Assembly: GCA_016271365.2 (NCBI GenBank)
Contig: CM057451.1
Coordinates: 367,681,501 to 367,745,500 of the forward strand
Reading direction: 5' to 3'
Length of the DNA: 64,000 nucleotides
From: Neoceratodus forsteri
Lineage: Eukaryota > Chordata > Ceratodontiformes > Ceratodontidae
Under the pieces are notes generated by a model. It was given only the letters and a program-made list of their open reading frames with translations. It searched no databases and had not been told where the DNA came from. The translations under genes were made by a program, and so were the position numbers. Positions 10,901 to 24,038 of this stretch are shown piece by piece (position 1 is the first letter of the stretch; each line of letters opens with the position of its first letter).

Positions 10901-12840
10901 GTTGCGGCGTGAGGGACGACTGTTCGAGCGTCATTGGTGGAAATCTGCTCTAGAAGTTGACCGCCTTAGTTTGGAGGGGCATTATCAGCTCTACCAATCA
11001 GAGATCTCCCGTAAGAAGGCAGAGTTCCTGTCCAAGGAGATCGCTGTTGCTCAGAATCGTCTGTCTCGGCTTTTCAGAACTGTGGACAGGTTGTGCAACC
11101 CAACCTGTCTACAGCTCCATCGAGCTTTTTCACACAAGGAGTGTGATGAGATCGCTCGATTCTTTGCAAATAAGGTTGCCGACATCAGATCGGAGATCCG
11201 CCTTATCCACTCTATGGGGGATGCTGTTAGTCGGCGTTTGGTCACAGTACCCAGAGTCTCCTGGAGTTCCTTTGACCTGCCGAAGTTCGAGGATGTTATG
11301 CGGATTGTCCAGGGGATGTGCCCTACATGCTATACTATAGATCCGGGTCCAACCTCCCTGATTTTCGGTTGTGTTGAGATTGTGGGCCCATTTTCTGGCT
11401 CAAATAATCTGGAGCTCCTTAGAATTGGGTGAGTTCCTAAACTCCTTGAAGGAGGTGGTGGTGACTCCTCTTTTGAAGAAACTTCTCTGGACCCAGATAT
11501 TTTTGCTAACTATAGACTTACTGTATATCTAACCTCCCCTTTATTGGAAAGGTTATTGAGAAGATAGTGGCAAATCAGCTGGAGGACCATTTGACCATCC
11601 ATAATATCTACAAACCTCTCCCATCTGGTTTTCATAAGAGGCACAGCACTGAGACTGCTCTGATTCGGGTGCTCAATGATCTCGATGGTGAGAGATCGGA
11701 TAAACCGTTCTATTCTGGTGCTCCTTGATCTCTCTTCAGCCTTTGACACTGTAGACCATTGGGTTTTGCTCGAGCGCCTGAGGTCCATCTGTGGACTGTC
11801 TGGTACAGTGCTCAGATGGTTTACATCTTTCCTATCTGGGAGAATGCAGAGAGTTGTGTCGGGGAGTTTTTCCTCTGACCCTTTCTCTCTGCCTTGTGGG
11901 GTTCCTCAGGGCTCAGTGCTTTCCCCCATGTTGTTTGCAGTGTATATGCTGCCCCTTGAAGACATTGTAAGATGGTATGGGCTGAGGTTTCACTGCTATG
12001 CTGAGGATACCCAGCTCTACCTGTCTTTTGCTCCCGACCAGGCTAGTGCTTTCTTGGTATTTAATAACTGCCTCGCTGAAATCCATGATTGGACGAATTC
12101 GAGCTGGTTAAAGTTGAACGCAGGTAAGACTGAGGTTATGGCTGTGGACCTGGGTCGCAGGATAGAGGGGTTGGGGACTGGTCAACCCTCTGGTTTATTT
12201 CTGAGGGGTGATCAGAACCTTACCTCTGAATGGGTGCGTAACCTGGGAGTGGTACTGCACAACAGACTGACCCTTCGTTATCAGAGTCAGCAGTCATAAA
12301 GTCTGCATTTTACCATCTCGGGAACATTACCAGGGTGAAACACCTTGTTCCGTCTAGCGATTTACCTGTGTTGGTCCACGCCTTCGTGACCTCTCGCCTT
12401 GACTATTGCAACTCCCTGTACCTGGGGTTGATATCCACTGCTTGCAGCTAGTGCAAAACGCCGCAGCCAGAATGTTGACAGGGGTGTCAAGGAGGACACA
12501 TATTACCCCTGTACTGCATGATCTGCACTAGCTGCAGACACAGTGGCGAATCACCTTTAAAGTAAGTCTTTTGACCTACAAAGCCCTGCATGGACTTGGC
12601 CCTGAATACTTGAAAGAGCTTCCGATTTCCTATAGCCCTGTATGTCAGCTCCGCTCGGCTGACAAGGGGTTGCTGGAGGTTCAGAGGGTTATTTTAAAAT
12701 TTTCTGGGGCTCTGGCTTTTATGTTTATAGCCCCAACCCTCTGGAATTCTCTGCCCCGTCAGCTTCGGGAATGCACGACCGTGGGGAGTTTCAAGCAGGA
12801 ACTAAAGACCCATCGGTGGAGACAAGCGTTTATGGGTTAA
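10893..12840 (+). pseudogene. L2 reverse transcriptase remnant
   Basis: After a frame change the RT follows. The linker lies at 10893-11432. A damaged finger region at about 11500-11680 has GKVIEKIVANQLEDH in mixed frames. Motif A is LLDLSSAFDTVDH (about 11720), motif [12 protein letters not shown] (about 11898), and motif C CYAEDTQLYLSF (about 11994). Motif C has Glu in place of the first catalytic Asp of YADD. The thumb and C-terminal part are at 12571-12840 (TYKALHGLGPEYL, APTLWNSLPRQLR). Frameshifts lie near 11440-11680 and 12300-12570. Confidence 0.85.
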
Positions 12841-13007
12841 TGTTTGTATAATCAGGATTTTTAAATATGTATTTATTTCTGTGATTTTATTGTTTACCTG
12901 TACAATGCCTTGGTGCTTGAAAGGCGCTTTATAAATAAAGTTTTATTATTATTATTATAACCTATTTAGGAAACAAGTTCTGCAGCACTACTATACCAAA
13001 CCTGGCA

Positions 13008-13980
13008 TCACTTCTGGATTGTAGGTCCAGGCTGTAATGCTTTGTGAAGGTGTGTGCTGTTTTCCATGTAGTTGCTTTGCAGATTTCCAATAGTGGAATC
13101 TCTCTTGGAGCTGCCACTGAAACAGCTATGCCCCTGGTAGAATGAGCCCCTCAGGCCCAGGGGAGCCTGTTTACCAACTTTACTATAACAAAACTGTATA
13201 CATGCCACTATCCAGTGAGCAACTGTACGTTTTGTGGCAGGTCTGCCCCTACCTACTTCTCCATAGATAAGAAAAAGCTGTATCTGGTCTGTAAGATTTA
13301 GTTCTATCAATACAGTGGCTAAGTGCCCCTTTTGACATCAAGGGAGTGAAGCCTCCTTTCCGGAGAACTGGAATTCTCTGTGAAAGTCAGGTAAAGTGAT
13401 AGACTGATTTAAATGAAAATCAGACACCACTTTGGGAAGAAAGTTTCTATTAGTCCTGAGGACCATTTTATCCCTGTGGAATGAGATGTCGTCTACATCC
13501 GTGCACAGGACCTGTAACTCACTGATTCTTCTGGCTGAAGTAAAAGCAACCAGAAACACAGTTTTCCAAGTGATATATTTAAAATCTGCTGTTGCCATCG
13601 GCTCAGATGGGGCATCCACGAGCGTGGCCATGAGCGTGGCAATGCAGATATTCAGATTCCAGGCTGAAACCGGTTCCCTCAAGGGAGCGTACAAGAGGTT
13701 AAGGCCTTTAAAAAAAACTTCCTGACAACTGGATGAGAGGCCATGGATCTCTCTCTTTACCAGCTGACAAATAAGCTGAGACTAAAGCCAAATGTACCTT
13801 GAGTGTCGAAGGCTTCAGACCTGAAGAATGCAAGTGTGTCAGGTAATCCAGAAGAATGGCTAGGTCAGCCCTGGATGGGTCAACACCCTTACCTGTACAC
13901 CATATGGAAAATCTCTTCCACTGAGCAGAGTACGTCTTTTTAGCGGAAGGTTTCCTGGAACCCCTAAGTACTTTCAGCAC
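13008..13980 (-). pseudogene. Tyrosine recombinase (DIRS beta), frameshifted
   Basis: This enzyme would integrate the circular DNA intermediate. The SAM-like domain is at 13708-13980 (KKTYSAQWKRFSIWC). The first catalytic arginine box, TSARRISELQVL, is at about 13500-13540. The HSTRG box (HxxR) and the ...TFTKHY box with the tyrosine nucleophile are at about 13020-13150. R, H, R and Y are all still present, but the C-terminal boxes are in a different frame from the arginine box. The gene ends just before the L2 insertion. Confidence 0.88.
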
Positions 13981-14117
13981 CTGTTCTGACAGTTTAAGAT
14001 TAGCATACTCTAAATCCTCAAAAGCCAGACCTTGAGCCTTAGTGATTTGAAGTTACAATAGCCTGCCCTGAGAGGATGTCAGCCGATTGAGCCTCCTGGG
14101 CAGATGAATTGGAGGTA

Positions 14118-15817
14118 CTACTGATAGAGCCAATAGAAGTGAATCCTCGCCCAATCTGGCACCACCAGTATCACTGTGGCTGATTGGCACCTCAATTTCA
14201 ACAGGGTCCTGAATATTAGCGGGAAAGGAGGGAAGGCATACAAGAACTTCCCTGTCCAATCCAGTGCCAACGCATCCAGGGGTAGTGTGCCCCTGAGAGG
14301 AGGCCTATAACAGTATACTGGTAGCTGGTGATTTTCTACGGAGGTGTAGAGATCTATCTCTGTAGTGCCCCATCGTCTGAAAATCGAACTGAGTATTTGA
14401 GGATTCAGGCACCACTTGTGGTGATCCTGGCTTATCCTGCTGAGTGAGTCTGCTAGCACACTGTCCTTTCCTGGAAGGTGTATAGCTGATAGGGACAACT
14501 TCATTGAGTAAGCCAGGGACCACAGCCTCATTGCTTCTGTGCACAGTGGGGCTGACCTGGTTCTTCCCTGTTTGCTGATGTAATACATAGTGGTGGTGGT
14601 GTCTGTTCTGACTTGCACCATTTTGTTTTAAAGATGTGGAGCAAATTTCTGCAGGGCTAGGTACACTGCTGTGAGCTCCAGCAGATTTATGTGTAACAGG
14701 GATTCTTGAGGAGACCATGTGCCACTTGCTGTATAATCCAACATGTGTGCACCCCAACCCAGAAGGGATGCATGTTATAAGAACTCAGGAAGGTTGTTCT
14801 TTCCTGAAAGGCACACCTACCCGAAGGTTGTGCTTGTCCAGCCACCACTGCAGTGCCTGTAGCAGGCTGTGCGTGACTGGGACCAGTTTGGACAGAAGAT
14901 ATGTCCTCTTCGACCAGTACTGCCTCAGGTGGAACTGGATGTCCCTCATCTGAAATCTGGCACCTAGTACCACTGTGGTTGCAACTGCCATATGGCCCAG
15001 GAGCCTGAGGAACTCTCTGGCTTGTTTGGGTTTTCCTGGCACAAATTAGCTTACAATCTGCAGAACACTGTTTACCCTGTCCTGTGGCAGAAAAGCTCTG
15101 CCCAGACTGGTGTTTAGTTCTGCCCCAATGAATCTGAGTACCCGGACTGGTGTTTGCTGAGACTTCTGTTCGTTTATGAGGAAACCCAGGGATTCCAGAG
15201 TAGACTTTGTTAGTGCTAAGGCCTGCTCTGCAAGTTGTAGAGATGGACCTACTACTAACCAGTCGTCCAGGCAGGGAAAGACTGACACCCCTTGTTTCCT
15301 CAGATACTCCTCTACCACGGCCAAACACTTTGTGAAAGCCCTTGGGGCAGAAGTCAGACCAAAAGGAAGTGCTGCAAACCGATAATGGCCTGAAGCCAAT
15401 TTGAACCTCAGGTACTTTCTGTGGGAAGACCTGATGGGGATGTGAAAATAAGCATCCTTTAAATCTAGGGAAGCTAACCAGTCTCCCTTTTGTAAAGTGG
15501 GAATGATCAGTGTCAGAGTGACAATTTTGGTTTCAGAATGTGTTTAGAAGTCTTAAATCCAGAACAGGTCGCCAATCCCCATTTTTCTTTCTTGTAAGGA
15601 AGTATCTGGAGTAGAAGCCTTTGCCCCTCTGGTTTAGGGGCACCGCACTTCTTTGATTGCTAGCACATGTTTTACTTCTGCTTCCAGTAAAATCCTGTCT
15701 GCAGATGTAACTGGTGCAAATGTTCTTGCTCTCAGCTTGGGGAGAGATTTGAAGCCGAGTGCCAGACCCTGGCTCACCACCTCCAGGACCCACTTCTCTG
15801 TGGTGATGGTATACCAT
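14118..15817 (-). pseudogene. Reverse transcriptase / RNase H (DIRS beta)
   Basis: Blocks run in order on the minus strand. GFYSRYFLTRKKNGDWRPV is at about 15590. ALPFGLTSAPRAFTKCLA and FPCLDDWLVVG (RT box with both aspartates; Tyr replaced by Cys) are at 15240-15370. RNase H pieces are at 14118-14621, with TDTTTTMYYISKQG and LADSLSRISQ. The extension LYAFPPFPLIFRTLLKL is conserved with the alpha and gamma families. At least three frame changes split the ORF, so it is inactive. Confidence 0.87.
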
Positions 15818-17309
15818 TCCTGGAGGTAATGAGCCAGTCTGCCACCCACTGGTGGATTTATGACAGGGGATGTGACCTGTACTAGCCCGTCAGGAGTTCT
15901 GAGTGGGCTGTGCTTGAACCACAGGGGAAGGAGAAGCTCTCCTGCCCCTTCCTCGAAAATATCCTTTAGGCTGCTGTTGCAGCTGAGAAGCCTGAGCCTG
16001 GAAAATGCTCTGGGGTAGGATCCCCTACCCCTGCCTCCCCTTGTTTGGGCCCTACAGGATGTGGAAGGCCTATCCTTAGAATTACTTCTATAGGTGGCAT
16101 TGTATTTTTCTACCTTCTTCATACAGGCCTCTGTTTTGTCACCAAATAGCAAATTTTTCTCAAATGGAAATTCCATTGCCTTGGCCTGGGTGTCCAAAGT
16201 CAGATTTGTGGCCCTGAGCCAGGCAACTCTCCTAAGGGAGACAGACAGTGCCATCAACCTGGCTTCAGAATCGTTATTGTCCACAGCCATATGGAACTGG
16301 TATTTTGTGGCATCTAAAGCAGCTCTTGCTGTATCCTGTAGGTCCACTGCTACCTCACCTGGCACTCTGTCAGCCAGGGCTAACATCACATTCTAGAGTG
16401 CCTTTTGGTATTGCACTGCATACCCCATATAATTGGCCTATCTAAGCATAAGCGACGCAGCCATGTACCCTTTTTTTCCCCATTGCATCCATCTTCCGAG
16501 AATCCTTGTCAGGACGGTGGGTAGCCATGGGAATTCTGGCTTTGTTGCAGGCAGCAGCCTGCACAACTCCTTCAGGGACAGGGTGGCTGAATAGAAAGTC
16601 AGCTGTTGTTCTATCATGCTGATATTTCTTGTCAGCATTTTTATCAACTCCTGGAATAGAGTTAGGAGTTTTATCTGTAATGCTGCCTTTTTCAAGGATT
16701 TATGCATAGGCAGTAATAAACGTTTTGTGGGGGTTAGCCCCATCATATCCAAAAATTCTGCTTCCTCTACATCCTCCTCTGTCTCCTGCAGAGGGAGACT
16801 GACTGTTTCCACCACACTTTTAACAAAAGTATAATGTGAGGTATAATCCTCTGGACCCGGGGGGGTTGGGGACCGAACTCCTGTTCTGGGGAAACCTCTG
16901 GATCTATTGGTTCCTCAAAATCATCATCCTCCTCCTCAGGAAAAGAGGCCGGCAGTTCCTGAGAAAGTGGAGCCGACACAGAAACCTGAGCAGTCTGTAC
17001 TGGAACCGGGACTGCAGCTTGCACGACCTGTAAGGCCTTGGCAATGTCCTCAGCCAAGGGCATACCAGTTTTGTCAACTGGGAGCTCCTTAGCCTTCTTG
17101 GCTGGAAGCGCAGCAACATGTTTTTCCTTACATTGTTTCTTCAGTGGCACAGATTCGGTCCCTGAATCCACTGTCCTTTTTGACTTACCCTGCACAACCT
17201 TATCTGATCCTTCATCAGGATCCTTAGCTTTACCTCCATCCTTTCTTGTGCCAGAGGTGGAGGAGCCACTATCACCAGTAACAGTAGAAGCAGAGGCCAT
17301 TTCTTTCAA
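15634..17309 (-). pseudogene. Gag-like ORF (DIRS beta)
   Basis: The ORF starts at a methionine at 17309 with a Ser/Thr/Lys-rich region, then an acidic segment (PEEEDDDFEEP). After a frameshift near 16800 comes a segment ending in KGYMAASLMLR, and after another near 16430 the helical core with LADRVPGEVAV and RVAWLRATNLT. The same frame runs on into a basic RGGRGRGSY stretch and the RT linker (TTEKWVLEVVSQGLALGF). The L1 at 17379 sits just upstream of the start codon, separating gag from the 5' terminal repeat. Confidence 0.75.
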
Positions 17310-17364
17310 AATTGTTGACCTTTTCTTAAGAGTGTTAGGGCAACATGTTCTACAAACATCACAA

Positions 17365-17378
17365 TTTGCAAAAATATG
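17365..17378. repeat. Target site duplication, left, of L1 copy 1
   Basis: TTTGCAAAAATATG here is repeated perfectly at 24039-24052 directly after the L1 tail. Fourteen bases is a normal length for L1-type integration. Confidence 0.93.
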
Positions 17379-17507
17379 ACTTCCGGTTGGGACAACCGCC
17401 TAATGGCAGCCTGAACAGCAAGCTCCGCCAATCGACAAAACAATCCACAGGCATATAACCCTTCAGCCATCATCCTGTCGACTAAAAGACGAATCTCAGA
17501 CTATCTG

Positions 17508-18360
17508 ATGCCTCCAAAACATCACTGGAGGGATAATTCCACGAATCAAGCAAGTAAAAGCTCAAAAATGCCGGCTTCGGTCGACAACGAGCGGGCCCAG
17601 GAATCCCAGAATCTTGTGCTCAGGCAAAGCATTGAAACCCCATGGGAGAAAGCTGAGTGCACGATCACATCTACAGAACTTTGCCAAACCCTGAAACAAA
17701 TCAACCAGACACTCCAGCGACTGGAGGCTAAGGTCTCAGACCAATGTACAGAGATTGCCACATTAACCAAATGAGCTGGGGAAATTGAGGAAACCTTAAC
17801 GGATTATACCAGTACTACTGATGTGCATAACAACGCCCTTCTGGACTTACACCATCGCTCTCAACAACTCGAAGCACACGTAGAAGAACTAGAGAACACA
17901 AATAGAAGGAATAACCTCCGGATTCACGGGCTCCCTGAGGGCACTGAGACTGGCGCAATGACTGCTTTCATTGACTCATTTCTGCACGAGATTTTTAATC
18001 TCCCTCCAGATAAAGCTCTCAATATAATTCGAGCCCATAGATCCCTGATTCCGAAACCTCGTGACCCCAAGGTGAAACCACGCTCAGTAGTTCTAGCATT
18101 CCTGGACTATAGAGTGAAGGAGGAGATTTTGCAGTTAGCATGGTCAAAAAAAGTGATTCACTTTGGGGACACTACTGTATTTGGACCACGACTTTACACC
18201 ACAGCTGCTTTCCCAAAGGAGAAAAGTACTTACAGTGGTTAAACAGTTACAGCAGCAGAATATCAGGGCTTTCGATGAATATTCAGCATGCTTAAAGGTT
18301 CAGATGGCTGAAGGTATGAGATGTTTTCAAGATCTGCAAGCAGCAGGGGACTTTTTTTGA
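17508..18360 (+). pseudogene. L1 ORF1 (RNA-binding, coiled-coil protein), copy 1
   Basis: The ATG at 17508 opens an ORF with a coiled-coil (LCQTLKQINQTLQRLEAKV). One TGA at 17772-17774 interrupts the frame, which then continues as coiled-coil (LEAHVEELENTNRRNNLRI). The L1 ORF1 hallmark RRNNLRIHGLPEG follows. A frameshift near 18200 moves the C-terminal part (LTVVKQLQQQNI) to another frame, ending at 18360. The family protein coats L1 RNA as a trimer. Confidence 0.88.
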
Positions 18361-19915
18361 TTTTGGTGGGCATTCAACCCCAGGGAGAGGAGGCCAATCT
18401 ACCACAACGCAGACAGTTGGAGACCAGAGACTGGGCCTACAGTGGAACTACAAGACAGGGCGCAAAGGCCAACATGACCGCTTCCTCCTTGTGGGACTCC
18501 CTACGCAGTAAGAAACCCTCAAGAGGGCTGAATAAAGAGCCAACACAGACTGCGCCAGAAATGGACAATGCCATGGAAGAAGCAAACTCCCAAATTACCT
18601 GAGCGCTTTCAGGCATAGTATCTTTCATTCATTTGCTTCTTGTGATCTCCTCAGGCTTAACTTTACGTAGACATATTTAGAAAATATCTCTGACTTTACA
18701 AGGGGTTTCTGAGATTGACCTCATTTAAAATGGAGTACAAAATACTCAATTGAACAAATTCTATAATGTCAGGATGTACTAGTTTTTAAAATATACCACT
18801 CGGTATCTACACAACCTGTGGTCTGATGGTTGGGGGATGTGGCTCCCTCATCAGCGACACTGAGTGGGCCTGGGAGCTTCTTGGGTCTGTCAGGTGCGGG
18901 TGGAGAAGCCATATCAAGAATTCATGTCTGCCTCACACAATTTGGAAGTATTAACTAGGTGATCTGACTTAAGCAGTGGTCAATGAGGCACAAAGATCAA
19001 AGATTTCGGCTGGATTGCAGGGGGCTTATAGGGCCTTTATTGGTAACCTCTTCGAGGAAGTCTTCGGGGCTGGGCCTCGCTGCGGGTGGCTAACTTCCCT
19101 CCATTTGCGGGGCTTGGCTTCGGGGCAATTTGGATACGTGTTGCTGAGGTTCAGTCCCTTAAGCTGCTAAATGTGCCTATGACCGTGCTTGCTAGGTCTC
19201 CCATAATTACTTTATTATTTTACTAACTCCTCAAAAATGGGAGCTATCAGGTGATTGGTGTATTGCACCCTAATTTCTATGGCTTTCCTGCTTGGACCTG
19301 TGTGCAGACGGGGGCTCCTTATGAGGCCTGCTTGGTGGCCCTTCTGACGGGAGGCGGCTACGTTACCCATTACTCCCTTACCAGGGACCAGGATTTAGTA
19401 AAGTATGTTCATATTGTTTTACAAAGCATAAGTCGATTGGCCTACAGTTTTATACGTTGCTGATAGAAACAACCTGACTAAGTAACACTCGTACTGAACA
19501 GGCAGGGTGTCCTTTCACTAGGGGTGTCAAGGGCTGTTTGGGCCCACGATTTTTAGTTGGTTCAGCTGCTGACACACTGTAAGGAGCTAAATAATAATTA
19601 CTATCATTGAAGCTCTGGGGACAGCCCTCCACTTGGACAGCGTAAACATATCCCCCCTCTTAATTCCCTTTCCACAATGGGGAAGAGTTCAGACAAAGAT
19701 CCTATAAACCTGGATCTTCCACCTAGGAAGTCATATAATGATAAATCACAAAGATTTTTGCCCAGTTGTCAATGATGATTGTTGTATAGTTAAGAAGTTG
19801 TTCAAGGATGGAGATACACTGCAATGTTTTTGGGGGAAGGGGATCCTGAGAGGGAGATCTGGGGAGCCTGTCTTGACTACTGTTTTTTTTATTTTCTTTC
19901 TTGTTTTAAAACATA
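18361..19915 (+). other. Inter-ORF region of L1 copy 1
   Basis: No conserved protein is recognised between the ORF1 remnant and the ORF2 start. A short ORF at 18321-18602 may be an ORF1 tail. L1 copy 2 has an equivalent 1.4-kb non-coding interval (39154-40525), so a long spacer appears to be a property of this L1 group. Confidence 0.55.
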
Positions 19916-22900
19916 ATGGCCAATGTTGGATCAGTGATATGCACTTATAATGTAAATGGTCTCACAAGTCCAGTTAAACAATGTAAGATTTTAGCACAGC
20001 TTAGAAAGTTGACAGCAGAATTTGTGCTTCTACAGGAGACACATCTATCTGAGAGGGAGAATAGTAAATTCCTGAAGCTGGGGTTTAAGGAGATAGCGGC
20101 CTCCTCATATAAAAAGGGTAGACGTAGAGGTACTATGGTACTTATTCCACACAAGTCCCATTTTGAAAAACTGGCAGTAAAGGTGGATGGGGAGGGTAGA
20201 TATGCTCTCATGAAGGGTAAACTAGAGGGGCAATTAATAACACTTGCTTCTGTGTATTTCCCTCCGGATACCCCTTATGGGGACTATAGATCATTCTTTC
20301 TCCTTCTCCAGGAGTGGGCGAAGGAGTCTTGGTATGTGGAGGAGACCTGAATTTGACCGTGAATCCTGCCCTGGACACCACTTCCAGATCCCGAGAAAGT
20401 CCCATCAGGTGGCAAGAAAGGTCCATAAATTAATTGGAGAATTGGGCATTTTAGATGTTTGGCGTTACCAGCGTCCGAAACAAAGGGACTATACTTATTT
20501 TTCTGCCACATACAATATGTACTCCCGAATGGACTACTTCTTGCTACCTAGAGATGAGATCTTTAGGGTACAGGATACCTGGATAGGGGACTTTCTCCTC
20601 TCTGATCATGCTCCGCTCTATATGAGTTTGGATCTGGGAGGATTTAGAAGAAACACTTTGGAGACTTAATGTCTCCTTGATTAAAGATCCTGCAGTTAAG
20701 GAACAGATCATAGACACATACCAGTGTTTTCTAACAGAAAATGAAGGCCAGGAAATGTCATGTGCCACCTTATGGGATGCGGCCAAGGCTGTTCTCCGAG
20801 GGAAGTTTATACAACTTGCTGTAAGGAAGGGGGGAAGGGACGGAAGACCTAAGTGATCAAATCCAAACATTAGAGGGAATGCAAAAACAGAAATACTCCA
20901 GAACTGTAGCACAGCAACTTCAGACTCTTAAAGGGGAATTTGGCCAAATATTAGATTATCAGGCAGAACAGAAATTGTTATTTTTAAAGCAGAAATACTA
21001 CGAGGGGAACCCAAGGTCACTTAGATTATTAGCCAGTAGGTTGAGCGCACAAAGAGCGAGGGCCACAATCATGAGCGTGTGGCACCCCGGACATCAGAAA
21101 GTGGTATATAAAACAAATGAGATAGCTGAGACTTTTCGGGAGTTCTATGAACAGTTGTATCAAAAAGGAAACCCCCCACCTGACGGGAAGACTGAATCTT
21201 TCCTACATAACCTGAAATTACCAACCCTGTCACCAGACCAGGCAAAAGTGCTGATGCACCCGATATCGGCGGAGGAACTTAAAGCGCAAGTGGGAGCCCT
21301 AAAGACCGGGAAATGCCCCGGAACTGAAGGGCTCCCAGGGGAATTTTTACAATGTTTTAGAGACTTGCTCCAGCCTCTTGTTTTGAGAGTATTCTCTGGG
21401 GTCTTGGGGACAGGGGAACGGCTCCACCCTCCTGGGCCACAGCATTGATTTCGGTGATACCCAAACCGGGAAAGAACCCCTCCAGATGTGCTTCCTATTG
21501 CCCAATCTCCCTCTTAAATACTGATTATAAGATATTTTCTTCCATTAGGGCTAAAAGAATACAACAGTATCTTCCCCATCTCATATAGTTAGATCAGAAT
21601 GGATTTGTCCCGGGTAGGCAAGCTCAGGATAATCTGAGGCGAACCACCAACCTTATTGACCATGTCAACAACTCTGCTACTTCGGCACTATTAATGAGTC
21701 TTGATGCTGAAAAAGCATTTGATAGAGTTGATTGGAGCTTTTAGGGGGCAACCCTTTCTCGGTTTGGATTCCCGAGAGAATTTATACAATTAATAAGCAA
21801 ATTATACCACTCCCCAACTGCCTATGTTCGCACAAATGGCCACATTTCTAGGACTCAAACTCTGCAGAGGTACAAGACGGGGTGCCCTTTATCATCATTG
21901 CTTTTTGCAATACATATAGAACCTCTTGCTCAGTCTATCAGGGAGAATGGGAATATAAAGGGAATAACATTGAATGGCTTTGAGCATAAACTGGCTTTAT
22001 ATGCCGATGATGTACTTATGTACCTTACAGAACCCGACTCCTCTATCCCTGATTTGTTTCGGCAGTTGGAGGAATTTTCCTCCCTCTCCGGATACAAACT
22101 GAACTGCTCTAAAACACAGATACTTAGTTGCAATTTTACTCCTTCCCTGGAATTAAAGAACAGATATCCCATGAGGTGGAACCTAGATCAGATTAGTTAC
22201 CTAGGGATTAAGATTGGGATTGGCAACCACCGCCTCTTGGAACTTAATTATCCCCCTTTGATTAACCAATTAAGGATGGATATCCAGAGATGGACTCTCC
22301 TACCCTTATCTATATATTCTAAGACACAGGCATTAAAGATGAATGCCCTGCCAAGGTTACTTTACTTATTTCAATGAGTACCCTGTCAGGTCTTTCAGAG
22401 AGTTAAACATATGGCAGGGCATGTTTTTCAAATTTCTTTGAGCCAAAGACCGTCCTAAGATTTGTAGAGGCCTTATGTATGCCCCACGGGCCCATGGTGG
22501 GCTAACCTTCCCTAACTTACAGGGTTACTGGGCTGCGGCCCAAATGCGGGTGGCTCTCCTGTGGGGCAGTCCTGGTTTTGATTCTCATTGGAAGAGAATG
22601 GATTTGGCAGTTCAGGCCATCCCTCCTCTTCCGGCTAGTCTATTTCATGATGTTGGGGTACTTGAGTCTTGTTATACAGGGACTAGGACTGTCCTGGAAG
22701 GATGGAGGAGAGGCATAACCCGTGGTCCCATAAGAAATCAATTGTGGAAATTCCGATGGTGGGCTTATGACCCCCCTCTTCCCAGCTGTTACCTTGAATT
22801 CATGGTTTAAACAGTGGGCCAAGAAAAGATTTCACTCTCCTTATCAGATTTTATCAGCAGATAACCCCATTTCCTTTGAGGTAGCCAGGCAGACATCTGG

Positions 22901-23673
22901 GCTTCTCCCACGAGATAATCTAAGATTCTACCAGATCAGAGACTACGTCCTTGCCCTTCAGATGACATATGCCCAGTTGCAGGTGGAGGACCCTCCTTTC
23001 TGGGGTATTTTGTTTTCAGGGGGTGGGAAAGGAGCCATATCCCTATTGTATCAAAGGTATCTAACAGATCAGACCCTTCCTATTGAAAAACTTAAACTTA
23101 AGTGGGAAACGGATCTGGGGATCACTCTTTCAGAGAAACAGTGGACTGCTGTGTGACAAGCTACATGGCGGACAACAGGGGCCCCCCCTTTGGAGGGAAT
23201 ATGGATGTAAGCTGAGAGCTAGGTACTTCCGAGTTCCTGCACAGGTGGTGCACTATGCACCAACAGTTGGTTTGAACTGCTGGAGGGGATGTGGGATCTC
23301 CCCAGCTTCACAGGCCCACACTTTCTGGACATGTCTGATACTTGAGGAGTATTGGTCCAATATAGATCACCATCTCCAGGAAATCTTCCAATTTCAATTC
23401 CCCCTGGGCCCTGAACATTTGGTTTTAGGTCTTAAACCAAAGGAGATACAGGGAAAAGAGGCAATATATTTATGGTCAGTTCTTACAATAGCTGCTTTGA
23501 AGGCCATTACTAAGAAATGGGCACAGAGCCCCGTAGCAGATTGGACAGACACAGTGGAAAATATTCATTTAATGGAGAGGATTACATTTAGCCTTTGCCA
23601 GCAAACCCACTCGTACCAAAACAGGTGGACTAGATGGCTCTTGTATGAGCCTCATCTACATTTAGATGCCTAA
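19916..23673 (+). pseudogene. L1 ORF2: AP endonuclease, reverse transcriptase and C-terminal Cys/His motif, copy 1
   Basis: The endonuclease begins at 19916 with CTYNVNGLTSP and LLQETHLSE. GGDLNLT (about 20336), RMDYFLL and LLSDHAPLYMSL complete the catalytic set across frames. RT blocks follow: NGFVPGRQAQDNLRR (about 21598), SLDAEKAFDRVDWSF (about 21700) and LALYADDVLMYL (about 21995) with both aspartates intact. The C-terminus at 23083-23673 carries CWRGCG...HTFWTC, a C-x3-C...H-x4-C motif typical of L1 ORF2. Five or more frameshifts plus stops (for example TAG near 21590 and 21743) inactivate it. Confidence 0.9.
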
Positions 23674-24038
23674 TTAGGCATAACTGGGCCCCCTCTCCCT
23701 TCTCTCTCACATTAAGAATTTATAAAAAATAAGAAAGGAAATATATTGTTTTATTATTTTATGCAGCGCATTGTACAGTTTAATATCTCCATTGAGTAGT
23801 AATAGATAAGAACATCTGCAGTATTATATGATAGATCTTTGAGAATATGTAGTTTACTTTAACTAGATCATCAAATGCTTTTATTCAGTAAAAAGCTAAT
23901 GTGTAGGTTCGCACTGTGAAGTCATCAAGATATGTTTTATGTACCTATGTAATAGATGTATGATCTATCTGTATGGACATGATCTCTCAAGCCCTTTTGG
24001 GCCTACCATAATAAAGGAAGTATATAAAAAAAAAAACC
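23674..24038 (+). other. 3' UTR and A-rich tail of L1 copy 1
   Basis: The stretch is AT-rich, carries AATAAA at about 24011, and ends with an A-run directly before the right target duplication. Confidence 0.8.

Larger units (their letters stand above)
10250..12958 (+). mobile_element. L2-clade LINE, 5'-truncated, inserted in DIRS beta
   Basis: The plus strand encodes a partial endonuclease and a reverse transcriptase, and ends in a 3' tail of the L2 type: GGCGCTTTATAAATAAAG followed by ATT repeats up to about 12958. The endonuclease N-terminus is missing, so it is 5' truncated. It interrupts DIRS beta between the ICR and the recombinase ORF, so it is younger than the DIRS insertion. I could not define a clear target duplication. 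Confidence 0.85.
17379..24038 (+). mobile_element. Full-length L1-superfamily LINE, copy 1, inserted in DIRS beta
   Basis: The element is bounded by perfect 14-bp target duplications. It has a short 5' UTR (17379-17507), an ORF1, an inter-ORF region of about 1.5 kb, an ORF2 and a 3' UTR ending in AATAAAGGAAG and an A-rich tail. All coding parts are on the plus strand, opposite to the host DIRS. It is full length (about 6.66 kb) but has stops and frameshifts in both ORFs. Because its duplication lies in DIRS beta sequence, it inserted after DIRS beta. Confidence 0.93.

Noticed and set aside
13432..13725. Plus-strand frame in the DIRS beta recombinase
   Set aside because: Antisense of the SARRISEL region; it has no family similarity of its own.
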